From Trema orientale (taxonomy: Eukaryota > Streptophyta > Magnoliopsida > Rosales > Cannabaceae): a DNA stretch of 64,000 bases. Under the pieces are notes generated by a model. The model was not told the DNA's origin, made no database searches, and saw nothing but the letters and a program-made list of their open reading frames with translations. The position numbers and the translations under genes were made by a program. The stretch is taken from positions 25,067 to 89,066 of the forward strand of contig JXTC01000259.1 of assembly GCA_002914845.1 (NCBI GenBank). The letters are read 5' to 3'. This document shows, one piece after another, positions 47,665 through 59,229 of this stretch (position 1 is its first letter; each line of letters begins with the position of its first letter).

Positions 47665-47770
47665 GGTTTTAGGTTTAACCTAGTGGTAGTAACCACATTT
47701 TCTCTCAATATGAAAAATCGGGAGTTCAAATCTACACTCTCGAAATTCAAAAAAAAAGAAAAAAAAAAGT
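47665..47770 (+). mobile_element. tRNA-derived SINE
   Basis: An A-box-like taacctagtggtagt and a B-box-like gggagttcaaatct are spaced about 45 bases apart, as in a pol III promoter, and the unit ends in a poly-A tail (aaaaaaaaagaaaaaaaaa). The length, about 105 bp, is short for a plant SINE. Its tail and the region on the minus strand create the spurious frame at 47481-47750. Confidence 0.65.
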
Positions 47771-47804
47771 GAGGCTACACTTAAATAAATAAATAATTAA
47801 ACAA

Positions 47805-47967
47805 GAGAAATTTCATTAAATATGCTCCAAATTAATATGACTCAATTACAAACATACGAGTCCTTCAAAAATTCTTCAAGAAATATGATTGCGGGACAAA
47901 AATGCCCTCAAAAGCATAGTCAACTTCAGTCCTCCCTAAAATCTCTTAGTCTTCCTCCCTCCACTCA

Positions 47968-48000
<33 letters not shown>

Positions 48001-48999
48001 AATTTCTCCCATAAAATCTCTTTAGCTCTTAAAATTTCTCAACTTTTTCTCTCACTCTCATATCTCTCGTGCACAATTAAGAAATTTTTACATCTAAATG
48101 TTGTGAGTATAATTTAAAATCGATTATATTTAAGTTTTGATATGTTCTGTGATAGATTCTATATTAAATTTTGATCAATTTCTATGAAGTTTTGAAAATT
48201 TGGATGGTCATCTCTGACAGACAACAAAAATTCCGACTAATTTTGACAATAATTCGATGCCCATTAGATGAATTTCAATTAAAACTCTTTAATAATTGTC
48301 TCTGAAAAATTACTTGATTGTTATTGAAAAAACGTCGAAAAGTTTGATGCCAATTCGACGAATTTCGATTCTAATCCGATGAATTTCGAGAATTTACTAA
48401 ATCTGGAGCGAATAATCGGAAAGTCATCAAAATTTTTTGATGAAATTTAATGTTGGCTCAATGATTTATTCACAAAAAAAAAAAAAATAGAAACAACTCA
48501 ATGCTTCACGATAGTTATTCGATTAGTGTTCGATGGTCCATCGAAATGCGATAATTTGCAATGAATTTCAATAGATCATCGAACAGTAATCGAATAATTA
48601 TCGAAAAGCATTGAGCTGTTTTCATTTTATTTTTTGTGAATAAATCATCGAGCCAACATTGAATTTCATCGAAATTTTTGATGACTTTCGAGTTTTTCGC
48701 TACAGATTTAGTAAATATTCAAAAATTTATCTAAATTCTTTTTTTTTTTTGGGCCACAAATCAACCTCGATACATTTCAAAATTCATATCTAGACGATTT
48801 CTAGCACTGCCCATAACATTCAAAGATGAAAATTACTTACCCATTTGAAGATGAGACATAGAGAAGAGAAGTAGACAAAATATTTTGGGGGGTAACTAAG
48901 TCTTTTTAGGGGAGCATAGTCATATTTTTTAAAGAATTTCTAAAAGGGTCATACGGTTGTAATTTTATCATATTTGGAGCATATTTAATGAAATTTCTC
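47805..48999. mobile_element. TIR element of 1195 bp with an 8-bp target duplication
   Basis: The ends gagaaatttcattaaatatg and catatttaatgaaatttctc are perfect inverted repeats that continue imperfectly for about 100 bp. ttaaacaa flanks both sides (47797-47804 and 49000-49007). A second, inner inverted repeat of about 150-bp arms (48385-48730) is rich in gaattcgatgaa/atcgaa words. An 8-bp duplication suggests hAT-type mobilisation. No transposase frame. Confidence 0.85.
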
Positions 49000-49447
49000 T
49001 TAAACAAGCATTAGCATCATTTTTAAGTAACTCAACATAGTAGGATACGGGCCTTATCTGATAACAAATAATTAAATATTTTAGCAATTATATAATAATT
49101 ATCCATTTATTTCGAATTAATTATTCCTAATCATCTATTTATGACGAATTTTCACCCTGGCTTGCTAATCCTACCCCCAATAGGAATTTCATCTTAGACT
49201 TCTATAAACTCTTCCTCATATTAGTGAGTTTACTTCTTATAGATATTAATTACTTCTATATAAATATTCAGAGTTCAGACCAGGACTTTATTTCAGCTTA
49301 GGACTCCTTTAAGACTGAAATAAAGCAATCTATAAAATAGACCTTTAGACTTGTAATTCTTTATTTTTTTTCATAAATAATAATTACTTAAGCATTCAAC
49401 TATATTTTCCTCTATTTTTCTCTGTGAAAGAGACTAACTTCCCAAAA

Positions 49448-49474
49448 CCCCCCCCCCCCCCCCCTTTTTTTTTT
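49448..49474. repeat. Homopolymer junction, 17 C then 10 T
   Basis: A pure C run followed directly by a pure T run, unusual in such an AT-rich region and prone to length error. Confidence 0.95.
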
Positions 49475-49691
49475 CTGCCTCACCAGTATTTGATTTCTTC
49501 TCTCCCTCTCACATTAATTCTGTATATAATGTTGAGACACTCGTGACAGAGGAAACCAAAGCGTCAAAAAAGACAATTTATTTGTACATTGTGCTAATAG
49601 AGGAGTCACATTTATTGCTAACCATTTCAGTGTTAGCTGATAACAACAGACATTCAACTAGTTACTACATTACTGAACCTATCTAGTACTA

Positions 49692-51677
49692 CTACTGCTT
49701 TTGGCACCCCACATCCGCCAAAACCAATGCTTGTTGTAGCTCTTCTCCTTCTATTTTTTTGTCTTCTAATTCTTCCACCATATGCTGCCGGCAGTATCGA
49801 ACTAATACCAAACAGATAAATGCTGCAAAAGCAAATTTTGTATGCATGAGAAACAAACTCTCATAGTAAAGCTAGTAACAAAATTACTAGAGGGCTGTTT
49901 GGTAACTCAGAAAAAGTCTAATGTAGTAAAAGTTAGAATGCATTTAACAAATGGGATTTTCGAACAAGTTGCTAAAGGGTATTGAATCAGTATCGCTATC
50001 TTATAAAATCACCTGTGAAAATTCTTGTCTTTACACTAGAGAGATTCCAAAAGGCCGTGACTGCTGATGCTGCCACAATCTTTTTGTGTGAGCAAGTTCC
50101 CCATGTTTCCAACACCCTCCATTTCAAGTACTCGACTGCATTCCCAAAACTTACTTTCTTTAGTCTTAACATACTCACGCACAAAGACAAGAGTAAGTAT
50201 AGTCATTTGGCTGATCTTTTTACCTTTATGGCTTATCTGAATGGAATAGGATGAGTACAGTTTCGGGACCATGAAGGCGATGAAGAACCCTATTCAAATC
50301 CAATCAAAATGTTACCACCACAATCACAAGAATGGAAACTTGACAAAATTGCGAACAATGAGTGGTAATTGCAAGTAACTATCATTGTACCAATTGCAGA
50401 GAGTCTCCACAGTGTTATAAGGTGGCCATATTCAGCTCCTAAAAGGAGGAAAGGGGCTACCTGCCACCCGAAAATTTTTAGAGTTTTGTTTACTAATTGA
50501 ATTCGCAATCTAAAGGATGCTTTAGGGAAAAAAAAAAAAACACTTTTGTGCTTACTTTTAGGGTCATGGATGGCTCGCCAGAGAAAAGCTCTCTTGTCTT
50601 TGATATTGCAAGATTTGTAAATGGAAGTATAACTTTGGCAACACGTAAAATGTCGCCATCTGTAAGCATGATTTTTTTATTCATTTCGATGTTGTTCCTG
50701 CAAGTTCCTCAAAACCATTAGTATAAACATAGGTAGAACAGAATAACATAAAAGCAGTTAGAGTTGTACCTTTGACATATTGAATTTGAGAAGAAAGACA
50801 CGCCTAAAAATAAAAATCCCAGTTTGGAGATTGCTGAGAAAATGCTGAGAACATGAAAATTAGACTGAGTTAGATGTTTGATATAAACACTGAATTTATA
50901 GCGAGAAAGAGGATTAAAAGAAATTACCTAAAACTAACTCCTTGGGCGAAGCAAGAAGACAAGAAGAACAAAGATCCAAAACCAAACCAAAGGCTCGACT
51001 TTGCCACATCTCTCCACATGACCAGATCACTTATCACCTGCCCGATTCGATCTAGACTACCTTGATCCTCCTCATCGGTTTCTGAATCCAAAAACCACTC
51101 CATTACATTGAAATAAAACAAATAAAAGATTGAATATTCAATGGCAAAGGCAGAAGATTTGGGACTTACTTGGAGAAAAACTTGAATAAGGCACAGAAGG
51201 AACCAAGCTCAGCTTCTCCTTCTTAGACCGCACGCTGTGGCGCTTCTTCCTTGGCTTTCCAATCTCTTCAACCAAACCCAAGTCCTCTTCCCTAACTTCC
51301 ATCTCCGACCGCCTCCTCGATCTTCTCGCGTTCCTAGGCGAGGCACAACCCAATAAACCCAACTGAGATGTCCTGCTCTTGCACCGCCGCCTAGACCCAA
51401 CCGGCTCAACCGGCTCATCGGCCATTTCAAGCCGATCGGCGAGACGGGTCTTGGATCTCCGAAGAGGTGAAGGAGAAAGAACCAGGAGCTCTTGAAGAGG
51501 GATGGGACTTGGAGATTTGAGAGACAGAGTGGAAGGTGACAAAGTCCTCTTGGGGGACGAATCGATGAGACCAGTAGAGAGATGAGGAAGATCTTCGCTT
51601 TGGGCGAGGCGAGAGGCTGATTTAATTCGGGACCGGGGCTCAGATCGGTTCTGATGATATGGGGGCGTTGAATCCAT
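49692..51677 (-). CDS. Reticulon-like protein (RTNLB17/21 type), eight exons, 422 aa
   Basis: Membrane-shaping protein of the tubular endoplasmic reticulum. Exons (minus): 51677-51170, 51081-50928, 50844-50770, 50697-50556, 50460-50391, 50289-50224, 50135-50013, 49822-49692. Phases agree at every junction and the last ends in TAG. Residues 1-187 are a Ser/Pro/Arg-rich, probably disordered cytosolic N-terminus with basic clusters (KPRKKRHSVRSKKEK). The reticulon homology domain runs from about 188 (DLVMWRDVAKSSLWFGFGSL) through two hydrophobic hairpins (SLWFGFGSLFFLSSCFAQG; VAPFLLLGAEYGHLITLWRL and FFIAFMVPKLYSSYS). It also includes LAISKTRELFSGEPSMTLKV, strongly typical of the RTNLB17/18/21 subgroup with long N-termini. 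A short acidic tail follows. Upstream at about 51970-52100 are TGGGCY-type words. Intact. The exact subgroup number is inference. Confidence 0.95.
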
Positions 51678-53726
51678 TTGAGCTATGATTTTCTTGGACC
51701 AAATTGTGAAATATTTAAGGGTCTTGCTCAGATTATGAAAATTAAAAAATTAAAAAAAAAAAAAGAAAAATGTTTTCGTCCTAGACAGAGTGAGAGATTT
51801 CTGGGTTTTGAAAGACAGATTTTTTCTTGAGCGTGAATAATCTGGTGGGTTTTTGGGTGGGTTTTTTTTATGTTGGCTCCTCCTGAGAATGGTCCCGAGG
51901 GTCCAAGTAGCCGTTAGACGAAAGAGGTTTCTTACTTTTTTTAATTTTAGCGGCGGGGGAGGGTGGAGCCATGGCCATGGGCTTTTAACGGTAAGAAACA
52001 GGCCGTTTGTCTGGTACCGTTTTTGGACTTTGGTGGTCCTAAGTAATGGGCCCTTTTTTTGATTGGATAATCATATGGTATTGGACAATTGGTGATGGGC
52101 TACTTAAAAAATAAAAAAGATGGTCAATCATGAGATGATTAGTGGGGGAAGTATTTGAGCCGTGGGATCCAGATTATAGGAAGATTGTGAGCTGTCCGAT
52201 TTACAACGTCTGTCATATAATAGATTGGTGGAAACTGCAAAGTGATGAAGGTTAATGGGAGGTGGTCACATGTGCTGTGCTGATCATTGAATTTGAGCCC
52301 TACTTTCAGAGATCAGAGTTAATGGGGAAAACTCACTTTTTTTTTTTTGGTCAATCAATAATATTTTTATTTCGTTGTCTTTCCTTTTTCATATAATATT
52401 TCTCGGTTAAGTATCTTTCCAATTAAATAAGGATATATTTTACGCTTACCCTCGAATTATGTTATTTTTTGTTTGATAATTACCCTCGAATTATGTTGAA
52501 TCTCATATTATACTTTTTTTTTTTTTTGAGTAAAAATCTCATATACTTCTTAGTAATAACAAGTTTCAAGTTTGTCCGTACTCAAATCATCATTTGTATA
52601 AGGTAAATAGGCGGCACATGTGTCTCAATTTTATATACTGTGTTTTGAAAATTCATGAGTATTTGAGATTGAAATCCGTAAAATAGCAGGTGTAATTTTT
52701 CATTTGTACTTAGCCTAACAGAGAAATAGTTTAATGATAAAGAGAGCAAAATTAAAACTTCTAATAATTCGAAAGAAATATTAAAATACTCTATATAGTT
52801 CAAGGAGAAATATAACAATAACAATTAAATAATGTCTGTATTATTTTCAGTCAACTCATGAATGAATTTATCTGTTTACAATTAACGACACAAAAAGGTA
52901 AATACCTAAACGTGGACCTCAATATATCTATAAAATATATATATATATATTTGGGTTATTGGAAGGGATAGATATTGAAATTATCTGCTTTTCCACTAGT
53001 GCTAAAAAAAAAAAAAAAGGCATACTTCGTGTGAAAGACTTGGTAAGTTTTTTCATTTTACAAAATTCATTATTTATGCCCTACGAACTTACTTCCTGAA
53101 ATAGTAACGAGTAGCACATAAAAAATGAGAACAAAGAACAATTATTATCCAAGATGATAAAAGTCTAATTCAATCAACGAATTAAACATCTTAACTTAAA
53201 GATGACAAACAACTCAAAAACAAATATATTCAGATTTAACAAATATAGACAAATATAATCTCTTTAGCCGAAGAGATTATGGGAGCGGCAAAACAAATTT
53301 AATTTTTCTTCTACCATTTGTCTTGTTTATTCGATTCTTCTAAGGAAATTTTGCGTTGTTAACGCTTGAAGAGATTGATTGCATATATCAAGGAGATTGA
53401 ATGAAGAATTAGAGAGAATTAGAGAACCGTTCAAAAATGCACATTTGATGTTGCATGTATCCATATACCCTGACCTTAAAATAAAATTCTGTCCCTTCAA
53501 GTTTTTGTGCTCTTAGAATGACGAGATATTATTAATATAGTGGCTCGTGAGTCGGCTTCCTTTTAAGGGAAACTGTACAATATTATTAATTTTTGGTAAC
53601 AAGTAAGGAAAGAGAAATTGTTGGAAGATAAAGGTACATACATAAGAAACAGAAATGTATGGGATCACTGGATCAACATTTAACACTTGGACACACTGCA
53701 AACTTGCAACTTTGAGTATTGACAAA
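51678..53726. other. Reticulon-like gene promoter/leader and intergenic DNA
   Basis: Positions 51700-51850 are probably leader and core promoter. atgggcccttt, gatgggctact and catgggctttt occur between 51975 and 52110 and look like site II elements. The rest is AT-rich without a gene. Confidence 0.5.
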
Positions 53727-55406
53727 CTAAGCCAATTGCACTTTTGCATGCCTAACGCAAAATGCTTTTATCCTTTCAAGGCCATCTTCAAGAAACGGGA
53801 TCTCAGTACCAAAAGTTATTCGGATCCAATTCTTCAGTCCCATAGTAAGCCCTGCAAATTGAATAATTCATTAGGCAGCATTTCTAGCAAAGGACTACTA
53901 CTGATACCCAATAAATAAATGTATGTATGTATTCACGTGTATATGTACATGGAAGAAAAAGAAGGGAAAAAAAAAACACACACACATGAACCGAAAATAT
54001 TTACGTTAATTTTACAAATTTTAAAAATTACACACGCCTCTCCAATATTCAAATTTGATGGGGAAAAAAAAACTTTCGACGTACCATTAAATGAAATTTA
54101 ATGGCTAATTTTTTTTTCTTGTAACAATAATTACTTATTTAGATTAATAGAATAAGGTCATGTTTGGAACACTGTATAAGGACTATTTATTGTATTAATT
54201 AATCATAATATTGTGTTTGACTGTACTTTTGTATTGTATTATTTAATATGACATTAAAATTTAATATAATACGTTATCTAATACAGAATAAAAAGTTTAT
54301 AATACACTATATTACATAATTTTAACTTTAACGTAATATTGTACAATACTCACTCTCCCCACTTTTTCTGTTTTTAATTTTTCTTTCATAACTTTTTCTC
54401 TCATATCACTTTATTCTTTTCAAAAGTGGTAGAAAAATTTATATCTAAAAAGTGATTTTTTCGTAAATAAATTTTAAAAAGTGGTAATTTTACAAGTGGT
54501 ATTTTTATAAATATTTTTTGAAAATAGTATTTTTCTAAGTAAATTTATAAAAATGATATTTTCCGAAATTAACTTTTTAATATAACATTTTAATATAAAT
54601 GCAAAATCAAACATAATACTATAGAATAATACAATACAATACAACCCAATACTATTATACATCACAATACATTATAATACGTCGCACCAAATATGGCGTA
54701 ATGTATATCAATAGTGAATATATAATTGATTGATGTTTTTGTCCTTTTTTTCCAAGCATATGTTCTTACTATAATTTTGACATAAATTAAGGAGTTTTTG
54801 TACAATTTAACCAGTAGGTTTACCTGGTAAGGTGATGACAGATTCCTCTTTGGCTAGCTTGAGACAAAAATCCGTATCATCTGCAATGTCTTCCAGTAGT
54901 GAGAGGTTTAATTTCACCTACAAATCACAAAGCAAATTGGCAAACTCACTGTTCGAAAAATATGACTAATATTGTAACTCTACAACATTTCGAATGAAAT
55001 CAGTACTCTTTTGCATGCTTACAATCATGAAAAAGGAACCTTCAGGTTTAACCGGACAAGAAAGGCATGGGATCTCCTTAATTCTACCGTAACAAATTTC
55101 TGAAGCTCGTTTCAGTGTATCGATAATTCTCGAGAAAAATTCTTCTGGTGTTTTCTCAATAATGTTAGGAATTGCCCCCTGGTACATTAATAATAAGTTA
55201 CATATTAGCACTACATTTGAACTTCACAGAGACTAAAAGAGAAATTGTTGATAAAAGTCTCAATATGATCAGCATAAAAATTAGTTTACTAACTTGAATT
55301 ACGTACCTGAATGATCGTTGCGGGCTCCGAAATATAAACAAGGTGTCTCTTGATTGAATCAACAATCTGGTAAAGAAAACAAAGAGATTAAGGGGTTTGG
55401 CATTTA

Positions 55407-55454
<48 letters not shown>

Positions 55455-56780
55455 TCTATTATCACTACCCCAGCTTTGAGAAAAAACCCAGTAAGATCAG
55501 TTGTGACAAGCCAACCAAGTCGCCAGCCAGGAACCGTCCATCTCTTTGAGATGGACCCCATAGTGATAACAGGCACAGTGGATCCAAACACACCCATTGG
55601 AACAAAAGGGTTATTTCCAAATGCGAGATGGCCGTAAACTTCATCTGCTATGACAGGAATCGTCAACTTTTTTGCCGTCTTTGCAACCTGTGATTCAGAC
55701 AACAAAAGGGTAAACTAATTGCAGATTTAAGCACGCTATATTAATTAGGATTTGTTTAAGTATCACTGTTATTTAGTGATGCTAGTATCTCAAAAGGTTA
55801 ACTTATAAAGAAAAGTAGTCGAATTCCTTATAAATCATGAATCGGATATACATTTTGCAGGTGTTGGTACGTGAAGACGTTTGAGCAAGGGTTTCCCGGA
55901 TTGATGATAACCAAAGCAACTGTGTTATCATCAGCAAGAGCTTCAACAGCTTCGAGATCAACTTCCCATGATTTTTCTGGTAGAAGATCGTAATATCGAG
56001 TTTCAAGGCGGCAAAAAGATGCGTAGTACTCATAACGTGGGAAGCCCGGCCTTGGAAGCAGAATGTTGGCACCAGGACGAGAAAGGCATGTCAACGCAAC
56101 TTCAATGGCTGATCTACAGCCTTGGGTTATGTAGACATCCTCAGACGACAATGGATATGGAAGATCCCGAGATAGGTAGTCTGCAATGGCCCTGTGTCAC
56201 ATAAAACATATTGGAGGCTTTGAATTTCAAATAGAGGAATATATCCATTTCTATTTTAAACTTTATAGTGACACTCTTATTCTAGCGAAAAAGAATGATA
56301 GAGATACTTTAAAATGTATCTCAACAAAAGTCTCCACGACTCATTTAGTCCGCTGTCACCTAACACGCGGTCTGACACTTGATGATCGGAAAAAAAAAAA
56401 AAGAAAAAAGAACCAAGTAAAAACTCGTCATTAATTTTTACTTGGTCCATTAGTGACGAGTGACTGCGCTTTAGGTGAAAATGGACTACGATGGAGTTAT
56501 AAAGAAAGGTAAAGAGGTTAGAGTTTGACCTCCTTGCTGGAAGAAGACCAAGGCTAGGACCGTAGCAGTTAAACTTGGATGATCGAATGGCTTGAACAAG
56601 TGCCTCCTCAACATCTGGACTAGTTTGGAAGCTCTGAAACAGAGACGGGTCGCCTAAGGCCAGTTGAATGGTTGATCTTTGATCATTCGCAGAAATATTA
56701 GCTTGAATGTTGCGGACGATGTCTCTGATATCTTCCACGTTTTCTACTTTCTTCTCTCTTATCTTCAGTTTCTGCTCCAT
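53727..56780 (-). CDS. Tyrosine/nicotianamine aminotransferase-like enzyme, seven exons, 414 aa
   Basis: PLP-dependent class I/II aminotransferase of the TAT/NAAT/SUR1 group. Exons (minus): 56780-56530, 56191-55852, 55687-55469, 55366-55307, 55178-55023, 54917-54824, 53851-53727; all phases agree and the frame ends TAG. PLP and substrate residues in place: [10 protein letters not shown] (181-190), ADEVYG (Asp212, Tyr215), the Schiff-base lysine in GSISKRW (Lys245), and the substrate arginine in NWIRITFG (Arg384). Length is near the family's usual 410-460. Start chosen at [10 protein letters not shown]; upstream frame extension lacks an ATG. Candidate roles: tyrosine to 4-hydroxyphenylpyruvate (tocopherol, plastoquinone, rosmarinic acid routes), or a paralogue such as a C-S lyase. 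Sequence alone does not decide. No plastid transit peptide is evident, so cytosolic by inference. The widespread family form NPNNPCGNV is changed at two positions, which may affect activity only slightly. Confidence 0.95.
54156..54698. mobile_element. Tourist-like element, 543 bp, in intron 6 of the aminotransferase gene
   Basis: TAA flanks both sides (54153-54155 and 54699-54701). The ends are ggtcatgtttggaacac and, inverted, cgccatatttggtgcgac, continuing as tattgtatt-rich pairing. It accounts for most of the 972-bp intron. Confidence 0.8.
55409..55455. repeat. (TAA)n microsatellite in intron 3 of the aminotransferase gene
   Basis: About 15 uninterrupted ATA/TAA units just after the donor of exon 3 (minus sense). 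Likely length-polymorphic. Confidence 0.97.
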
Positions 56781-56893
56781 TGTTTTAGCTTCTTCTTCTT
56801 TACTTCGGAGAATTAAGTAGGGAACTAAGAGACTCAAATATAAATTCAAAGCTCCTTATAAATTATGTATGTTTCGACACATATGTTTTATGT

Positions 56894-56992
56894 GTCAAAC
56901 CTACTTAGCATGCAGCCTGTAGGGAAGTGACACCTCACAAGCTAGAGTTAATCTGTCAAACCTCCTTAGCATGCAGCCTTTAGGGAAGTAAC
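56894..56992 (-). promoter_or_regulatory. Duplicated 38-bp segment in the aminotransferase promoter
   Basis: gtcaaacctacttagcatgc... (56894-56931) and gtcaaacctccttagcatgc... (56955-56992) differ at three bases and are 61 bases apart. Both contain catgca, the core of the RY element bound by B3-domain factors. They lie about 110-210 bases upstream of the start codon. A TATA-like ttataagg sits closer, near 56856. Confidence 0.7.
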
Positions 56993-57528
56993 GCATCAGC
57001 ATCACAAGTACATAAGAGGTGTGCGTTTGAAAGCAGCTGCACAAAAGCCTATAAAAGGCACATTTGTAACTGCCATTAATTCCTGTCTAATGCATCTCTC
57101 ATATTCATCTGGTCCCTCTTTCGTGTACTATGTGTCACTTTTGTCTTCCAGTTTTTTCGTCCTTTTCCTTCTCAATGCATGTAACCTTTATCTCTCATCA
57201 TATACTATACTACTCATTTTCTTTTGGAGCGAGATCCTCTGTCTAAGTTTCCCTGTCTTATATTCTGTCCAACGAATTATAGCACAAACACCTTATTAAT
57301 TATTTTTTTCTCATATGCTATTTCACCTTTGTATCTAACGGAAGGAAGCTGTCGTTTATTTATTGTGTTTTTTAAAAGGAAAACTTAAAAAGAAGAGTGT
57401 TTGTGTTTTGCTTTCTAAAAAATCTATCGGTTCTTCTACCTCTAGGTCTTCTCTCCGAATTTATGCATCCATTCTAAATCAATGAAGTGACCAAACTCAA
57501 GTCCTTTAACTATGGCCGTGGCTAAGAC

Positions 57529-57646
57529 TAATCTTTCATCTTAAGAATCATTAGATCTGATAAAGGGCCGATTTTCACGACGAAATCTAATCTTTCATTT
57601 TAAGAATCATCAGATTTGATGAAAGACCTATTTTCATGACGAAAAC
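57529..57646. repeat. Two-copy 59-bp tandem duplication
   Basis: taatctttcatcttaagaat (57529) and taatctttcattttaagaat (57588) start two copies, each continuing with catyagatytgat and ttttcaygacgaaa. Confidence 0.85.
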
Positions 57647-58362
57647 CCTATTTTTGCTTAGGGATGCCAATTTTTTGGAGCTGTTGGGGCAAAAGCAAAC
57701 TCACCAAGTCAGAGAGGATTAAGGATTCTCCGTCATAGAGTGAGATGAAATGATTCTGAGTGCCGTAGATAGTCGAGAGTAGATTTCTTTTTTTTTTTTT
57801 CTTTCTTCTCAAAGAGAGTAATATAGATTTCATATTTGAGAGTTAGTAGTTTAAGGCATCAGGGAAAAATAGAAAAGTGTATAAATGTAAAGAACAAGAG
57901 ATTACAATCAATAAACATGGAGAAATTTCAAAGGAAAAAGAAGGGGCATGGATTTCAACTTGGGCGGGATGGGTTTCAGAGGGAGAAGAAGGGGCATGAC
58001 TCTGGGCCTTGTGTTTTTTTTTGCCCCCTTAAAATAAAATATAAACGATTAAAGAGACTGTTAAAAGACGTGAATAGAAGAGCACGTTAGGCAAAGCAAT
58101 TTAAATACGTTTCAGTTTCTTATTAGTTAGACAGAGGATGAGACAAGATGTTTAGACAGACGATCTTGGTCCCCTATTTTTTCTTCTAATCTTCTACCGT
58201 AACTTCCCCTACTCCCATATTCACATGCACTCACACTTTTATTCACTACAGGTAATGCATATTTTAAACCCTTCGATGAAATCAAATGATATCAAATACG
58301 ACTAAACACAAATGATTATTGAGCAAAACCAATTTTAAGGGCTTTTGGGTTTTCTCAAATGA

Positions 58363-58500
58363 ATAATATTAGGTATCTCAAAATTTTTATCAACTTTTTA
58401 TACTAACACATTTGACTTATAAATTGACAATAGGAGAAATTAATACCAACATATGTAACATATGAATTGACAGTAAGGGAAATTAAGTGCAGTATAACTT
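58363..58500. mobile_element. Fragment of MITE family C
   Basis: aataatattaggtatctcaa onward resembles the left end of the element at 61927. The right end is missing. Confidence 0.45.
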
Positions 58501-59229
58501 TTTGATTAAAGGTTTGATTTTTACGGTACTATTTTTTACTTCTTTTGTTTTCTACGGTGCGGAGAATAATATAAGACTTTAAATACGACTTCTATTAACT
58601 TTGCCCATCATTTGTCTTTTTTGAAGAAACACGTGCTCCTTTTTATTTTTGTTTTCTTTCTTTTATTTTTGTAAATCTAAATGTTAGTTGTTAATGCTGA
58701 CACACACACCGTCTTTGTTAGAGTGTCTGAAAGTTGACACTAGATGAGCTTTTAATTTCCTGTTTTTCTTTTTTTTTTTTTTTTAAAGATTGTATTTTAA
58801 ACGTTTTCTATTTATTTTGCCTTTTTTCATTTTTTGAATTAACTATTTTAAGAATAGAATTAAAAAATTTTAGGATAGAATTAACTTTTGCTGAGATAAA
58901 GTTATTTTTTTTCTTTTAAATATTTCTACATGATTTTAGTATTAATTTACCCTTTAATACTTTTTTTCTTTTAAAAATTGTATTTTTAACTTTTTTATAC
59001 TTATTTAGCCTTTTTATTATTTTTTATTTTTATTTTTGAATTAAGTTTGTAGGATAGAATTAAATTTTCTAGAATAGAGCAAAAAATTACCTTTTTTAGG
59101 ATAAAATTATTTTTTCTTTTAACTATTTTTATATTGTTCAAGTATTTGTCTAAGATTCTCTAAAAAAAGTTATTCAAGATAGTAAGCTTTTGGCGTATAT
59201 TATAATCCTATCTTCTATTAACTATGCTA

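Larger units (their letters stand above)
56993..59229. other. Intergenic, no gene supported
   Basis: Short frames at 57021-57299 and 57836-58090 lack domains. The latter spans an imperfect repeat (aagaaggggcatg twice), which makes its peptide repetitive. Tandem duplication and MITE fragment listed separately. Confidence 0.5.

Noticed and set aside
56277..56849. Aminotransferase start further upstream, including residues LSLLVPYLILRSKEE
   Set aside because: The upstream extension begins with TTG, not ATG, and runs past the donor of exon 1 into the intron; the ATG at 56780 fits family N-termini.
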